Positions 1 to 13,493 of a DNA stretch of 64,000 nucleotides are shown one piece after another (the first letter of the stretch is position 1; each line of letters opens with the position of its first letter). The notes beneath the pieces were generated by a model that was given only the letters and a program-made list of their open reading frames with translations, searched no databases and was not told the origin of the DNA. Origin of the DNA: Adiantum capillus-veneris (taxonomy: Eukaryota; Streptophyta; Polypodiopsida; Polypodiales; Pteridaceae); contig CM043969.1 of assembly GCA_014529385.2 (NCBI GenBank), positions 71,338,176-71,402,175 on the forward strand, in the 5' to 3' direction. The translations under genes were made by a program, and so were the position numbers.

Positions 1-600
1 CAACAAAGAAAATGTGATATGAGCATTCTCTCAATTGTACTTTACCCTCTTTCTGTGACAGGGGAGGCTTGTATACGAGGCTACACCCTGATATTTGGTG
101 TGCCTACACCCTTTGTGTTTAGGGCGGGCAGATTTGTGTTCAAGGGGAGGCTTGTGTTTTGTGTGCCCCACCCTAGTGTGTTTTGAGGGGAGGATTTGTG
201 AGTGACATGCAACCAAAATCCACATAGGAGAGGGTTGTTGGGATGTGGGCTTTTGTTGCATCTCTTATGCATGAATAACCTCTTTCACTTAGACCCATGT
301 AAAGAACCTCTTACAACCCATGTGTAAGGACTAGCCACTTGTGTTTGCTCATAGGAAGCCACATCTTGTGCTCATTTGCCAAAAGGCTGTCTATTTGTAT
401 ATACCTATATAGAGGCATATTATGCTCAATAATTTGAAGTCTATCATTTTTGCAACCATACTCTAGTGTACGGTGTGCTCAATATCAAGCCATAAGCTAA
501 TTCTATTCTAATCATTATTATGCCATGAGTGGTACACTAACACATCCACCATAACCCTACAAATTCAATGATTAGAGTTTGAAAAATAGTCCTTGAATGC
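1..600. other. Non-coding, with short purine-rich degenerate repeats
   Basis: I see no gene here. Between about 60 and 205 the string GGGGAGG followed by CTTGT or ATTTGTG occurs three times within a loose 50-70 bp repeat. Such purine runs followed by TGT resemble polypurine tracts next to LTR starts, but no matching second LTR is visible. The rest is AT-rich with no open frame that looks coding. Confidence 0.4.
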
Positions 601-656
601 ATGAGATATACAAAATGTATACATAGTGACCCCCCAAGAATGTGGTTCCCTTGTTC

Positions 657-738
<82 letters not shown>
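657..738. repeat. Composite microsatellite (TC)n(AC)n
   Basis: About 20 TC units run directly into about 19 CA units. PPR coding sequence resumes immediately at the right edge, so the tract interrupts a PPR module. Open frames across it encode only SLSLS/HTHTH runs and are not genes. Confidence 0.95.
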
Positions 739-740
<2 letters not shown>

Positions 741-2117
741 GTCCATCATGTTCATTGCAGCATATGCTCAGCATGGCTATGGAATGCATGAGAGGATTTA
801 TGAAGAGATTCCTACCCATGGGTTGTTAATTCAAGATGTTGTGATTGGTAATGCTTTTGTCAATATGTACATCAAATTTGGTTCCCTTGCAAAGCCAGAG
901 AAACTTCTTGACAATCTTTTCGCCAACAATATCGTCTCTTGGAGCATGTTCATTTTGTGAGATATGCCAGCAACACAGTTGTGGCAACAAATTTTTTCAA
1001 TGCTTTTGACAATTGCATAGGGAAGCCCTCCCTAGATGCAATCATATATGCTTGTACCTTGAAGGCATGTGGCCTTATGCACACATCGATTGTAGTTGTG
1101 GTGCCCTTGCAAAATCACAAGAAGTTCTTGTTGAGATTTCTACCCAAAACATCCTCACAAGAAGGTCTTGGTGAGGTTTCTACCCTCACACAAACACACA
1201 CACATACACAAGAGAAGGTGATCTTCACATGCCTAGGAAATATGCGTGGGAGAATTCACCTATGAGGTTGCTAGTCAAAGGCTTTTGGAGAAACACGTTA
1301 TGATTATCAGCACCTTGGTTGATATGTATTTCAAATGTGATGCGCTTGCTCAAAATATTGTCTCTTGGAATGCGTTCATTGTATGATATGCCCAATGGCT
1401 ATGGCATACCTAAGAGAAGCTACAACGAGACTAATAGTCACATGTATTTGGAGAAATGTGATGTTAATAGAAATGCCTCAGTTGAAATGTATGCCAAATG
1501 TGATGCCCTTGCCCAAAATATCATCTCTTGCATTTTTGTTGTGGGATATGCCCAACACAGCTATGTCATGTGTGAGAGGATCCATGAGGAGATTGATAGT
1601 CAAGGGCTGTTGGAGAAAATCATTGTGTCTAACAACTCCTTCGTTGATTCATATGTCAAATGCGATGCCCTTGTCTGACTATCACACACATACACACCAA
1701 GTGTCCAAAATGTTATCTCTTGGAGTGTAATAATTGCAGCATATTCCTAACATGGCTATGGAATGCATGAGAGGATTAACTATGAGATTTCTATGCACAT
1801 ATTGTTAAGGAAAGATGTTGTGATTGGTAACACTTTTGTCAATATGTCAAATTTGGTGCCTTTGCAAAAGCAAAGAAAGTTCTTGACAGGATTTTTACTT
1901 GAAATGTTGTCTCTTAGAATGTCTTCGATGCAAAATATGGATAGCATGGTTGTGGTTGGAAACATTTGTACTGCATTTGATGATTGCATAAGGAGGAGCC
2001 CTCCCTAGATGCAATCACCTATGCTTGTTCCTTGAATTCATGTGACCTTATACACACATGGGATGTAGTTGTGGTGCCCTTGCAAAACAAAGTTCTTGGT
2101 GAGATTTCTGCCCGAAA
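739..2117 (+). pseudogene. Degenerate PPR gene fragments (PLS-type)
   Basis: The region is a run of broken pentatricopeptide-repeat modules. PPR proteins bind organellar RNA, and the PLS class supports C-to-U editing. The clearest module spans 760-960 and reads IYEEI, then VVIGNAFVNMYIKFGSLAK, then NNIVSWSMFI, matching the canonical layout of an (H)xEI helix, ALVDMYAKCG and NVVSWNxxI. Similar pieces recur at 1010-1080 (DAIIYACTLKACG-like), 1440-1680 and 1763-2117 in shifting frames. Stops and frameshifts occur every 100-200 bp, and short CA tracts interrupt it near 1190 and 1685. No start, targeting peptide or DYW domain is visible. Family assignment is firm; the parent gene cannot be named. 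Confidence 0.8.
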
Positions 2118-2118
2118 T

Positions 2119-2119
<1 letters not shown>

Positions 2120-2174
<55 letters not shown>

Positions 2175-2217
2175 CCCCCCCCCCCCCCCCTCACACACAC
2201 ACACACACACACACACA
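2120..2217. repeat. Composite microsatellite (TC)n(C)n(AC)n
   Basis: Roughly 26 TC units, then about 19 C, then about 13 AC units. It starts directly after PPR codons for an ARNV-like motif, the same place in the module as the tract at 657-738. Confidence 0.95.
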
Positions 2218-3900
2218 TCACTTTCATTTGTGGCTTACTTTGGCATGTGCTATAGTTTGAAACTTCAGTCAAACTTGTGAACTATAGTACTAATTTGAAT
2301 CTGACCCTGTTTGTTGTAAGACCTTCCATTGGAGGCTTTAAAAGTGTAGCTTACCTCTGGCGCCAAACCCCTTCCTGCACTATCTCAGCTTAAGTAATGT
2401 CTTGGGGTTGGTGTGCTCCGGGTTGAACTCACCATTAAACACTCTTGTGTGACTTAGACTATACCTAGTACTCCTGTCTCAAGTTTTTGACTTAGCCATA
2501 TCCTCTAAACTACCTTCCACTTGATGGTTGTATCATGTAGAGTTAAAACCCCTTATTTATAACTACAAATCATATCTTGCTCCCTTTACCCTATGGGTGC
2601 CTTGAATTGTAAATTAGTATTTCCCCTTCTGAGAAAACCTATCCTTAGCCTGCCCACTTAAATTAGTGGAGGAGCAAATTTTTTTCCCTTGTACTCTCTG
2701 GGAACTTTGAAAATCTACCCCTCTCCTAACCCTATAACCCCCAATGGTATTTTTTACACCTTTCTTTTGTTAGCACATGCAGGAATTAACCCTTTAGCTC
2801 ACTTTGGAGGGGGTTGTTTTTTGGTGAAAATACACCCTTAAACTGATTGTCAATAAATTTTCTCCACCCTAGCTTATTCAGGTACATGCGTTATTACTTC
2901 GCTCCTCCCGAGCGTGGAGACCCCTTCTATAGGTTCACGCCATGCCTAAAGACTAATCTATTTCTCCCTTCTCTTTCGTCCGTGAGCCTTTGCCATTAAC
3001 TTTTAATAGTGTGACTACATAGTTGCCTTCTCTTTCTTCCTTGAGCCTTTGCCATCAACTTCTAATAGGATAGCTGCATAACTTTAGCCTTGGACTCTGA
3101 GCTAATCTTGTAAGCAAAGATTGGGGGATTTTTTTACTCGTAATAGGTCGGAGTGGCCTCCACCTTTTGCTATATATTGAGATGAGGGTTGAATCTTCCC
3201 CTCACTTAGCCTTGAATCTCATTTTGTCTTGCATTTGATGAGTGTGAGGGTCATAGTTGCTTACTGACTTGTTGTCTTCAATATGGAACACATTGAGAAG
3301 GGTGAAGCTTCTAAGGTTGGTGCCTAAATTTGTTTGTATTGTTGATTGTATAACCGTGGAAACACTGAGTTGGTATATTTTTAGCATTGATATGCGTGGA
3401 ATGGGCTGACCAAATATTAGGGTTTTGTTGTTTTGAACTCATGATTGGGTATTGTGTCACTAACTTATTGTTCTTGATTGATAAATGTTGGTAGGTAATT
3501 TTAACTTTTGTATGATTATACCTCTAGTCTTTTTATGGACATGACCTATTTAATGATGATCAGACAATGGATATTCTCTACTCATTTAAAAGAGAAATTC
3601 CTAAAATCTCCCTAACGCTATTTTGATTACCCGGACATTTGCTTATTGATATGAATGGCCTTTGTAATACATGGATAGGGCTGCTACCTTTTTCCTGGCT
3701 ATATTGAGATTTCTTAAAATTTGACACAAGAGACTTTTTGAGAAGTAAACCAATGGCTCTTGCAAGACTTTACCGGGAAAAATTCACATCCGAACATTTT
3801 AACATATGGCTTTAAGTTGATAAAGTGAATAATCCTATACCATAAGGAATGATTACTCAAAATAGACTTTAACAGACTTAATTTATTTGACAATGATTTT
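2218..3900. other. Non-coding, nothing recognised
   Basis: No convincing coding sequence on either strand. One short imperfect duplication is visible near 2965-3080: a block with CCTTCTCTTTC, GAGCCTTTGCCAT, AACTT and TAATAG occurs twice about 65 bp apart. The ORF at 3202-3387 (-) has no family resemblance that I can see. Confidence 0.4.
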
Positions 3901-3904
3901 ACCA

Positions 3905-4020
3905 CTTGAATCAAAAAGGGGTGATGGCTTTCTGATCCGCATAACAATATAATATATATTTGTTTGCAGAGAGAAAATTGCATAACTTGCCTGAGTACAT
4001 GGTGTTTTTCTTTAAAAAAA

Positions 4021-4051
<31 letters not shown>

Positions 4052-4242
4052 TGGTGGCCTTCTGATCATTATTAAAACATATGGATATACAGTTATTTTT
4101 ATATAAATACTTAAAATTTTCAAGGGATCTTTCTAACAATTGGATCAAAAGGGGTGGTGGCCTTTTGATCATAATGAATAACTCAAAAATTAAGGGGAAC
4201 TTTTAACACTTGGATTAGAAGGGGTTGTGACCTTTTGATCAC
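3905..4242. repeat. Four-copy degenerate repeat with an inverted-repeat core
   Basis: A motif of the form TTGGATCAAAAGGGG, GTGG, CCTTTTGATCA occurs at about 3908-3937, 4050-4064 (left part replaced by poly-G), 4141-4171 and 4213-4242. In the third copy the arms GATCAAAAGG (4143-4152) and CCTTTTGATC (4161-4170) are perfect 10-bp inverted repeats around an 8-base loop. Each copy is followed by AT-rich sequence with ATATGGAT-type spacers. Confidence 0.75.
4021..4050. repeat. Poly-G tract
   Basis: Thirty consecutive G preceded by seven A. It interrupts one copy of the hairpin repeat. The polyproline ORFs read from the opposite strand are artefacts of it. Confidence 0.9.
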
Positions 4243-4249
4243 TATCAAA

Positions 4250-5340
4250 ATATATGGATGAACACTTCATCTCGATTATATATTTACCCTTGAATGGGAT
4301 GTTAGTCTCCTAAATACTTTGCACTATTTGATACTCTCAAAAGAATAATAGGTTTAAGCTAAAAATATTTTAAGTAGGACATGGATAACAACTGATAGGT
4401 TCATCGACAATTGTAATATGTATTCAAGACTAGCAAATTTGTTCTCTTGTTTATATGGATACAGGTGAGAATTCTATCTTTACTTAGGATCTTTTTGGCT
4501 TAGCTATTGTCCGGCATTGAAGAACTTGGCTTCCTCCACTGTATAAACCATATTTTTTGACAATGAGCATAGAGACGGGATGGACAAGCATATAAGGATG
4601 TGCAGGATTACCAACATGATGGTTTTCTTGGTCCAAATAGTGTGCAAAATGAGTTATGCCATGATACAAGAGTGGACGATTTTATTGATGACTTGAGCTG
4701 ATGTCAATGCATTGAAAGGGCATGCAATGTGATGGAAGGAATGGGTGAAAAGAGTCTCAATTGGGGATCCATCAAGTGGAATATGATCAAAGAATGTGGG
4801 AAAAAGGGTTAGCAGTTGTTTGAGTTTCCATGTGCTACAAGATTTCATCACAAGGATTTCATAAAAGCAACGAGGATTGTATGGGCATGCATCAATGAAT
4901 GGTCTACCCAACTAAGTATACATAGCAATTGAGAACGGAAGCCAAAAACATTTTCAAGAGAGTCATACTTCATGAAATCATCCAAGAATGTATGGACACG
5001 CATCAATGAATGGCCCATCCAAGTAAGTATACATAGAAGCTGGGCAGGAAAGCTAGCATCATTTTAAGACATGTTACATCACATAAAATATAATCCTTGT
5101 CAGAATAAGTTCATGATGAGATCATTAGAATGTGTGACACTTGTAGCTACTTACCTTCTGTTTCTCATCTTTGAGGTCTCTTGGGATTGCTCATACAATG
5201 TAAAAATCTCCCTTATCTCTTGGGATTGTTCCCCCATCTTTGAGGTCTCTTGGGATTGTTCCTATGCCGTAAAAAAAGCTCTCTTCTCTTCTCTTTTCCT
5301 TTAGTTGTTTCCTAGAAGAGCCAATTTTCATCCTCAACCT
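4250..5340. other. Non-coding with short direct duplications; unidentified - strand frame
   Basis: A block containing GCATCAATGAATGG, then AAGTATACATAG, occurs at about 4890-4927 and 5000-5035. A block with CTCTTGGGATTG recurs three times between 5175 and 5260. A - strand frame at 4654-4911 (85 codons) has an amino acid composition that looks protein-like, but I recognise no family, and its first motif is repeated in the downstream duplication. I leave it as an unidentified fragment. Confidence 0.35.
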
Positions 5341-5429
5341 CATCTCTAATGATAATCCTAGTAAGCAAGTCATTTTCAGCTTGTAAATATAAAGCTTTAT
5401 CTTTTCTCTTGCATTGATCATGAGCTATA

Positions 5430-6725
5430 ATAGCTAGCTCATTTTCAATTTGTAAAAGGAAACCTTTTTCTCTTGTATTGATAGATTTGAATGCTCGATA
5501 AATGTTGGCATCTCACTAGTTTCATGCTTCTTCCATTCCAACATGTCATATACACAAAGTCTTCCAACATGAAGCTCCTAGGTTTGATGTTGCTCCCCTG
5601 TTTTTTTCCATGAGATCTTTTGAATGACGATTGAGGTCCTATGGGATGAAAGCAAGCATGGTCCTTTGCTGATGCTCTCCCCTCTTTGTGGCTAACATGG
5701 ATTGAGTCGTCGCATATCTTTGAAGCAAACCATCTCGATTTCTTGTGATTTCTACATGTGATACATCAATGCAATACCTTCTTTCCCTTTTAAGAAGGCT
5801 ACGTCATTAATCTCCTCCTCCATGTCTACAACTTGATATAAGAGTCCAGATCTGGCCACATCATGATTGGGGTAATCTCTCATGTTGAAAATGCATGGTG
5901 CATGTGCTACTATAACAACCTCATTTTCATATTGTAAATGGGAAGCAAGCATGGTCCTTTGATGATGCTCTCCTATCTCTCTCATCTTTCTAGCTAAAGC
6001 ATATTGAGTCATTTCATTCCTTTGAAGTGAACCATATAAATTTCTTACAATTTGCATATGTGACACATCAATGCAATAGATTTTTTCACCTTTAGGAAGC
6101 CTTCTTCATTAAGATCCTCCTTGATATAAGAGTCCAAATCTAATGGCATGATAATTGGGGTAATCCCTCACATTGAGAACATCAGATGCATGCCCTACTA
6201 TAACCAACTCATTCTAAGCTTGTAAATGGGAGTCTTTGTCTTTTGTTTTTTTTTATAGCTTTGATTGCTAGCAAATATGGGTGTCTCACTAATTGCATGC
6301 TTCTTCCATTCCAACATGTCATTTGCAAAAATTCCTCTAGCACAAAGCTCCTCTGTTTGATGTTGCTCCCCTATTTTTTCTATGGGATCTTCCCAAGGAT
6401 AGTTAGCTCCTATTGGATGGAAGCAAGCCTGGTCCTTTGTTGATGCTCTCCCAGCTCTCTCTTCTTTATGGCTAAAGCAGATTGTGCCTTCGCATCCCTC
6501 TGAGGTGAACCATCTATATTTCTTACGATTTCCTTATGTGACACATCAATGCAGTACATTTCTTCAGAAGGCTATTTCATTAATCTCCCCTTGACATCTA
6601 AGACTTAATATAAGAATCCAGATCTAGTCACATCATGACCAGGGTAATCCCTCATGTCTGATGCATGCGCTGCTTATAACAACTCATTTTTATCTTGTAA
6701 ATGGGAAGCTTTCTCTTTTCTTGTG
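5430..6725 (-). repeat. Complex tandem repeat with degenerate - strand coding potential
   Basis: The segment is built from two or three diverged copies of one module. The anchor GCTTCTTCCATTCCAACATG occurs at 5526 and 6299 (773 bp apart). The anchor ACATCAATGCA occurs near 5762, 6066 and 6543, and the anchor GGTCCTTTG near 5661, 5953 and 6431. The - strand of the middle copy (5752-6066) stays open for 104 codons and is rich in R, E, Q, M and H, like a coiled-coil region, with similar but broken peptides in the flanking copies. I do not recognise the protein. It is probably a decayed, internally duplicated gene or transposon piece. Confidence 0.6.
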
Positions 6726-6762
6726 TATTGATAACTTTGATCACTAGCCAAAGGTGGATGTA

Positions 6763-6929
<167 letters not shown>

Positions 6930-7215
6930 TCCTTGTGTGCTACTACTAAGTGAAGGCATATGTGGGTTGTGCAATCATCTTATGATCAATGGTCGTCATA
7001 AGGCCAGAACTAGAGTGCTTCGTTAGCTACATTCACATTGAATTAAGATTGAGCAGAGTATTGAATGCAAACTTAGATTGAGCAAAGTATTGGAAAACTG
7101 TATATGTCATTTCAACACTTCTCAAATCGAAAAAAAATTGACAAGCTAGATTATTTGATGCTATTAATTATGTCTAAGATATTTATTAACAAGGGGGAGA
7201 GACATGAAAATGAAA

Positions 7216-8189
<974 letters not shown>

Positions 8190-8190
<1 letters not shown>

Positions 8191-11100
8191 ATCACTCATT
8201 AACACATGTTGCAATATCTTTTTGTGATTTCATAAAAGGGCACCACATTTGGCATACATATGAGCCAAAGAACTGGCAAGCACAACATGTTCCAAGAGCC
8301 TTTCAGCAACAATCCATGCAATGAGCACACTGAGAAAGAAGATTGTAGTAGGGGAGTTTCCCTCATGTTGCATACCAAAAAAAACAATTCAAAGCTTCCT
8401 CAACCTGCCCTTAATGGGCATATCCTCTTATAACAGGACTCCAAGAGACTTCAGTTAGCAAGAAACCTCAATTTGCATCTAATTAAAACAGCCTAGATCT
8501 TCCTTGCATCAGTGATGTTGGAATATCTTGCACTTAACCCACTGTAAGAGAAGATGAAAATAGCATAGAGATTTATGGCCCTACTATTGTTCTATGTATC
8601 TTGCAACTAGTGCATTCCGATGCTTTGCATCCGCTAAAAATAGCCTAGAGTTTTTTGGCCATGCTCTTGTTGTGGACTTCCCGCAATCAGTGCATTCCAA
8701 GAGGCAACATTCTGGACAGGAAGCTCCTCAAGCACTTTTGTGATTTCTCAAGTGCACCACATTTGGCATACATATCGACCAAGACATTGCCAAGCATGAC
8801 ATCTTTTTTCATCAATAACCTCTAGATAACAATACCACCTTGAATTTGTGTACCCATTTTGTGTAGAGCCACATGCCTTCAAGATGCACATGTAAGTGAT
8901 TACCTTTGCTGAAAATAGACTACAGCTTTCTCCTACGGAAAATTTTGTAAATTAGTTCATTCCAAGAGTCCATCCTCCAGACTCTGGCGCTGCTCTTGTT
9001 ATGCACATCCCAAAATCAGTGCATTCCAAGAGGCAACCTTCTAGACAGAAAGTTCCTCAAGCACTTTTTGTGCTTTCTCAAGCACACCACATTTGGCATA
9101 CATATTGACCAAGACAATGCCAAGCATGACATCATATTTTAGCAACGTCTAGCACTACTCTTATTGCGCACATCCTACAACTGCCTTGCTCTTGTTGTGC
9201 ATATCTCATGACCAGTGCATTCCAATGCTTTGCATCCACTGAAAATAGCCTACTTTCATCAAGATGCAAGAATAGACGATTGCATTTGTAGAAAGTATTT
9301 TCTTTTGCATGATGCAAAGCTTCCTTGCCAAAGTCATGTTAAATCTACAACAATCAACATACTCCACAAGATGAAATTTTGGACAGAAAGCTCATCAAGG
9401 TGTTTATGTGCTTTCGTAAGGGCACCGCATTTTGCATACACACTCACCAATTTGCTCTTTAATAGAAAAATCATCAAGAACTTTCGTGAAGGCAACACAT
9501 TTACGAGGCATTCTTGCCGAGCACAACTTGTTTCTCCAAAGTCCACAAGCAACAATCTTGTCAAGACTTCTCTCACTTGTGTGAAGATTTGCGTAAGGCC
9601 ACATCCGCTCAAGGTGAAAGCATAGGTATTTCCTTTGGAGAAAGGAATCCTCCTCGTATCTAGGTAAAACAGCTGAGATTGTTCTTGCATACAATACACT
9701 CCAAGAGACGACATCCCAAAGAGGATTCCCATTAAGTATATTTTGTAAGGGAACCGCATTTGACATAAAAATTGACAAAGCACTACGAAGCACAAAATCA
9801 TTCTCCAATAGCCAATGAGTATAGAATACCATAGGCCCTGTAGGTGCAAGTATAGCTGAATGCAGATGGAAAGAAACCTCCTATTTGCATGTAATTAAAA
9901 CAACCCAAAGCTTCCTTGTTGGGTGTATTCTACAGACAATGAATTTCAAGTGAAGAACATGCATATAATGACATTTTCATGCTTCCATGATGGCACCACA
10001 TTTGGAATACATATAGACCACCACATTTCCAAGTAGCACATGTTTTTGCAACAGCTCATGACTAGCCAGTCCTCGATTGTGAATTCTCTCACCCATGTGA
10101 TGGTCTTGCGTAAGAACACAAGACTTCAAGGTGAAAACATAAGTGATTGAATTTGGAGAAAGGCCTTCTTATTGCATTTGGTTACAATAGCCCGAAGGTT
10201 CATCAACCCAGTCAACAACGAATGCATATTTTTCCTAAAGTCCCTGACTTGCAAGATCATTGTGAAGTCTCTCAGTCATGTCAAGGTTCAAGCGTGGGCA
10301 ATTGCATGTGGAGAGAGACCTTCCCTTTCCATCTATTGAAAAAGCCCCCACTACCATGTTGGGCATATCCTGCAATCAACACGTTCCAAGTGATGACATT
10401 CCCGACAGGAAGGTCGTCAAATGCTTTTCTGAGTGTACTACACAAAAAAGGCTAGGCATAAAAACGTGTTAGCCTTGCGAGGCACAAATTGTTTCTCCAA
10501 AATACCCTCACGAGTAATCTCATCATGAATTCTCTCACTTGTGTGAAGATATTTCATAAGGCCACATGCGTTCAAGGGGCAAGCATAGGTGATTTCCTTT
10601 GGAGAAAGGCCTCCTCTTTGTATTTGGGTAAAACAATCGAGTATTGGGAATATCCTGTATACAACACACAAGAGACAACATCCCAAAGAGGTTGCCCATC
10701 AAGTACATTTTTAAAGGGAATCACACTTAACATACAATTGATTAAAGCATTGCCAAGCACAAAACCTTCTCGAACTGCCCCTAAGTACAGAATACATAGG
10801 CCTTGTAGTGCAAGCATAGGTGAATGCAGATGGAAATGACCTTATGTTCGCATGTAGTTAAAATAGCCTAGAGCTTCCTTCCATAGCAATGTTGGGCATA
10901 TTATGCAAACAACACATTCTAAGTGAAGAGCATTCCTATAAAGACATTTTCATGCTTCCATGATGGTATCACATTTGGCATACATATGGACCAATGCATT
11001 GCAAAGTAGCACATGTTTCTACAACAACCCATGACTTGCAACATATGTGAATGCAGATGGAAAGAGATGTTCCATTCACATGTAGCAATGACAGTTGGCC

Positions 11101-11721
11101 AGCATATTGATCAAAGAAGCACCAAGCACAACATCTCTTTAATAAACCAATTGGAATACTTCCACCCATGTGAAGGTCTTGCATAAGGCCACAAGCCTTC
11201 ATGGTGAGAGCATATGTGATTGCATATGGAAAGAGGCCTTCCCTTTGCATCCCTTCCCTTTGCACGTGGTGAAAACAGCACATTCCAACAAGTTTTCTTC
11301 TCTGATTGGATTGAAAGCCTATGATTAGCGAAAGAAGCTCTGCCAAGTCAACAAGATACACATTGAGCTCTAACGACAGAAATCTAGACGGAAGGGAAGG
11401 ACCTTGAAGGTCTATAGCCTTATGCAATGATGAGATTACTAATTAGGAGATCCACATAATGTTTGCAGCTCCTTGAATCGAGGCACCTCTTAACTCAGCA
11501 ACAAGATTCCATGCTTGGTGGTGCAATCTATATGTATGTCAAATGTGGTGCCGTCACCATAGCACCATAAGTTTTTGATGGGGATCCTCTCTAGACTATC
11601 ATCTAGAGTAAAAGGGCAATGCCAAGAGCCTAATTGACAATCTCCTCTCTATTAGTTTCCACCTCAACACCTTTCTCCTTTTTGTTTTCCTTACAAGATG
11701 CAAGCAGAGACGGTTGCATCT
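8190..11721 (-). pseudogene. Degenerate PPR gene locus, left part
   Basis: On the - strand this 3.5 kb is a chain of decayed PPR modules. Recurrent signatures are (L)GNxLVDMYAKCG-like (plus-strand sequence CACCACATTTGGCATACATAT), ALxxCG, KEITYACPLNACG (about 10560-10610), ERIHDEI and PKYKEEAFLQR. They recur roughly every 300 bp with different stops and frameshifts, for example at 8640-9120, 9334-9849, 10438-10817 and 10969-11427. No start codon, organellar presequence or E/DYW C-terminus is evident. The locus continues beyond the Gypsy element at 27812; removing that element restores a GRLFTDATVSACIL-type motif across the junction. Confidence 0.8.
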
Positions 11722-13081
11722 TGTCATAAAATTCTAATATCTAACCAACCCAAACGATTTTCTCATATTAAAATAATCATTTAATGTGGGAGAATAGACA
11801 AGAACAAGGGTTAGTATGTAGACATGTGCTTTTGGGTCTATCTCAATACTGGGCCAATGGTAAAGGGGCCCAAATGAGAGATGATATGTCAAAGAGCAAG
11901 GTTAGTCAATGGATCTTAGAGGCCTTAGGGTTAGTTTCATTGAAGACCACCAAAGTTCAGTGTTAAAAGTCCTTTGACTTTAGGTAAGCTAGGGCTGTAC
12001 TTGAGGTGGGAACATAGCCCAAGCTTGAGGTTCTTGTCGTGCCTGATGACTGAGATGTTTGAAGTGCTTGATAATTGCGATGCTTGAGATACTTGTCCTA
12101 CTTGAGATGTTAGGGTTGTACTTCAGGTAGGAACCCAACCCAAACTTGAGATGCTAGGGTTGTACTTCAAGTGGGAACCCAACCCAAACTTGAGGGGCTT
12201 AAGGGCCGAGCTTGTGGTGAGAACTGAGCCCAAGGTTGAGGGGCTTCAGGTGTCACAAAATTCAATGCATATTCCTACAAGGAGGGGGCGAGCCATGCAA
12301 GTAGGGGGGGTGGTTTCTTGACCACTCTCTCTCCCAAAGGGCACCCCTTGCTCAAGAGGCAAGTAGGACACATGTCAAGCCCCTAGCTAGGTTACCCTCA
12401 AGGAGTGTTCAAAGCCTATTGGTTGGCCTCCCAAGGGATCCAATGATGATTAAGTAGATTTAATCAATCATTTTTTATTTATGAAGTCCTCTCTCTCAGA
12501 GGGGAAAGGGGGACACTTGTCCCAAGGCTAGCCTTAAGCTTTCCATCTTCTTCATCTTCATTACTATGCTATTATGTATGTTAGCAATAATAGTGATGAT
12601 AAGTGAGAAACCAATTCTTTCTCCTATGAAATGTTTCTTCTTCCTCTTTCCTACTCTCAGTCTTCGCTAGCTCTCTCCACCTTTGAAGGTGTTTGAGTCC
12701 TTGGGACTGAGGCTTGGGATAGTTAATGCTTTCTACAAAGTTTATGTTATGCTCTTGATGCATGAAGCTTTCCATCTTCATTGCATCGCCTAGGTCACAA
12801 GGAGCACAAAGATTGTATTGTACCAAGTCTCTCTTGATGGGAGAACCTATAATAAATACAAATGCCTATTGGAGGGGGGACCGAAATCCGGCCCTCAATT
12901 GTTGTCATGAGCTCTAAACTCTCTCTCTTGCAAAAGTATTGTTCATTCCAACTTAACTAAATACTATGTTTATGTTGCTACCATCAATTAAGTTCACCCC
13001 TCTATGATCACAAAGTAAAATCACAAAAGTACTTCCTCTAATCTCCACTACTCTCAAAGTTAATAGGCCATTTACATTACA
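11722..13081 (+). repeat. 5' LTR of Gypsy element A
   Basis: Begins TGTCAT and ends TTACA just before the PBS. It matches 26270-27806 over its length but lacks about 260 bp present at roughly 27028-27292 of the right copy. Confidence 0.88.
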
Positions 13082-13082
13082 T

Positions 13083-13094
13083 TGGTATCAGAGC
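13083..13094 (+). other. Primer binding site of Gypsy A
   Basis: TGGTATCAGAGC, one base after the LTR end. It is complementary to the 3' end of plant initiator tRNA-Met, the commonest plant LTR primer. Confidence 0.9.
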
Positions 13095-13493
13095 ATTTGG
13101 TTTCTCTTTTCTTCCTTAACAAGAGAGGTCCTTAGATAGCCTATAAATGGTTGATTTTGTTAATTATATTATGATAAGTGGATTGGGATCTATTATCGGT
13201 TTTGTTGAGCCCACTATGTGAGATATGGTGCACACCTCGGGAGCTTTGGACTTAATAATGGGGTCTATTTAGACTTGCCTACGGATTTACCATTATTGAG
13301 CCATAAGAAGTCCGAAAGGAGCTAGCCCTTGCCAATTCTGCAATATTATCCCACTCCAATGCTCTCTATAATCAACCACTTCGAGCCGTGGGTGTAGATA
13401 CTTAAGTGCCGATTTTCAAAGGCTAAGAGGAGTGGCAACTAAGGTTTTGAATTGCCAAAGCATACACTAAGTAAATACACAAATTTTGTTAAC

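Noticed and set aside
1-480. Remnant Copia 3' end (polypurine tract plus LTR)
   Set aside because: GGGGAGGATTTGTG resembles a PPT-LTR boundary, but it occurs in three tandem variants and no partner LTR is in view.
657-738. CRISPR array or telomeric repeat
   Set aside because: The repeats are dinucleotide microsatellites without spacers, and no TTTAGGG arrays are present.
3714-4172. - strand frame with a polyproline run
   Set aside because: The proline run is the poly-G tract read backwards; the rest shows no family.
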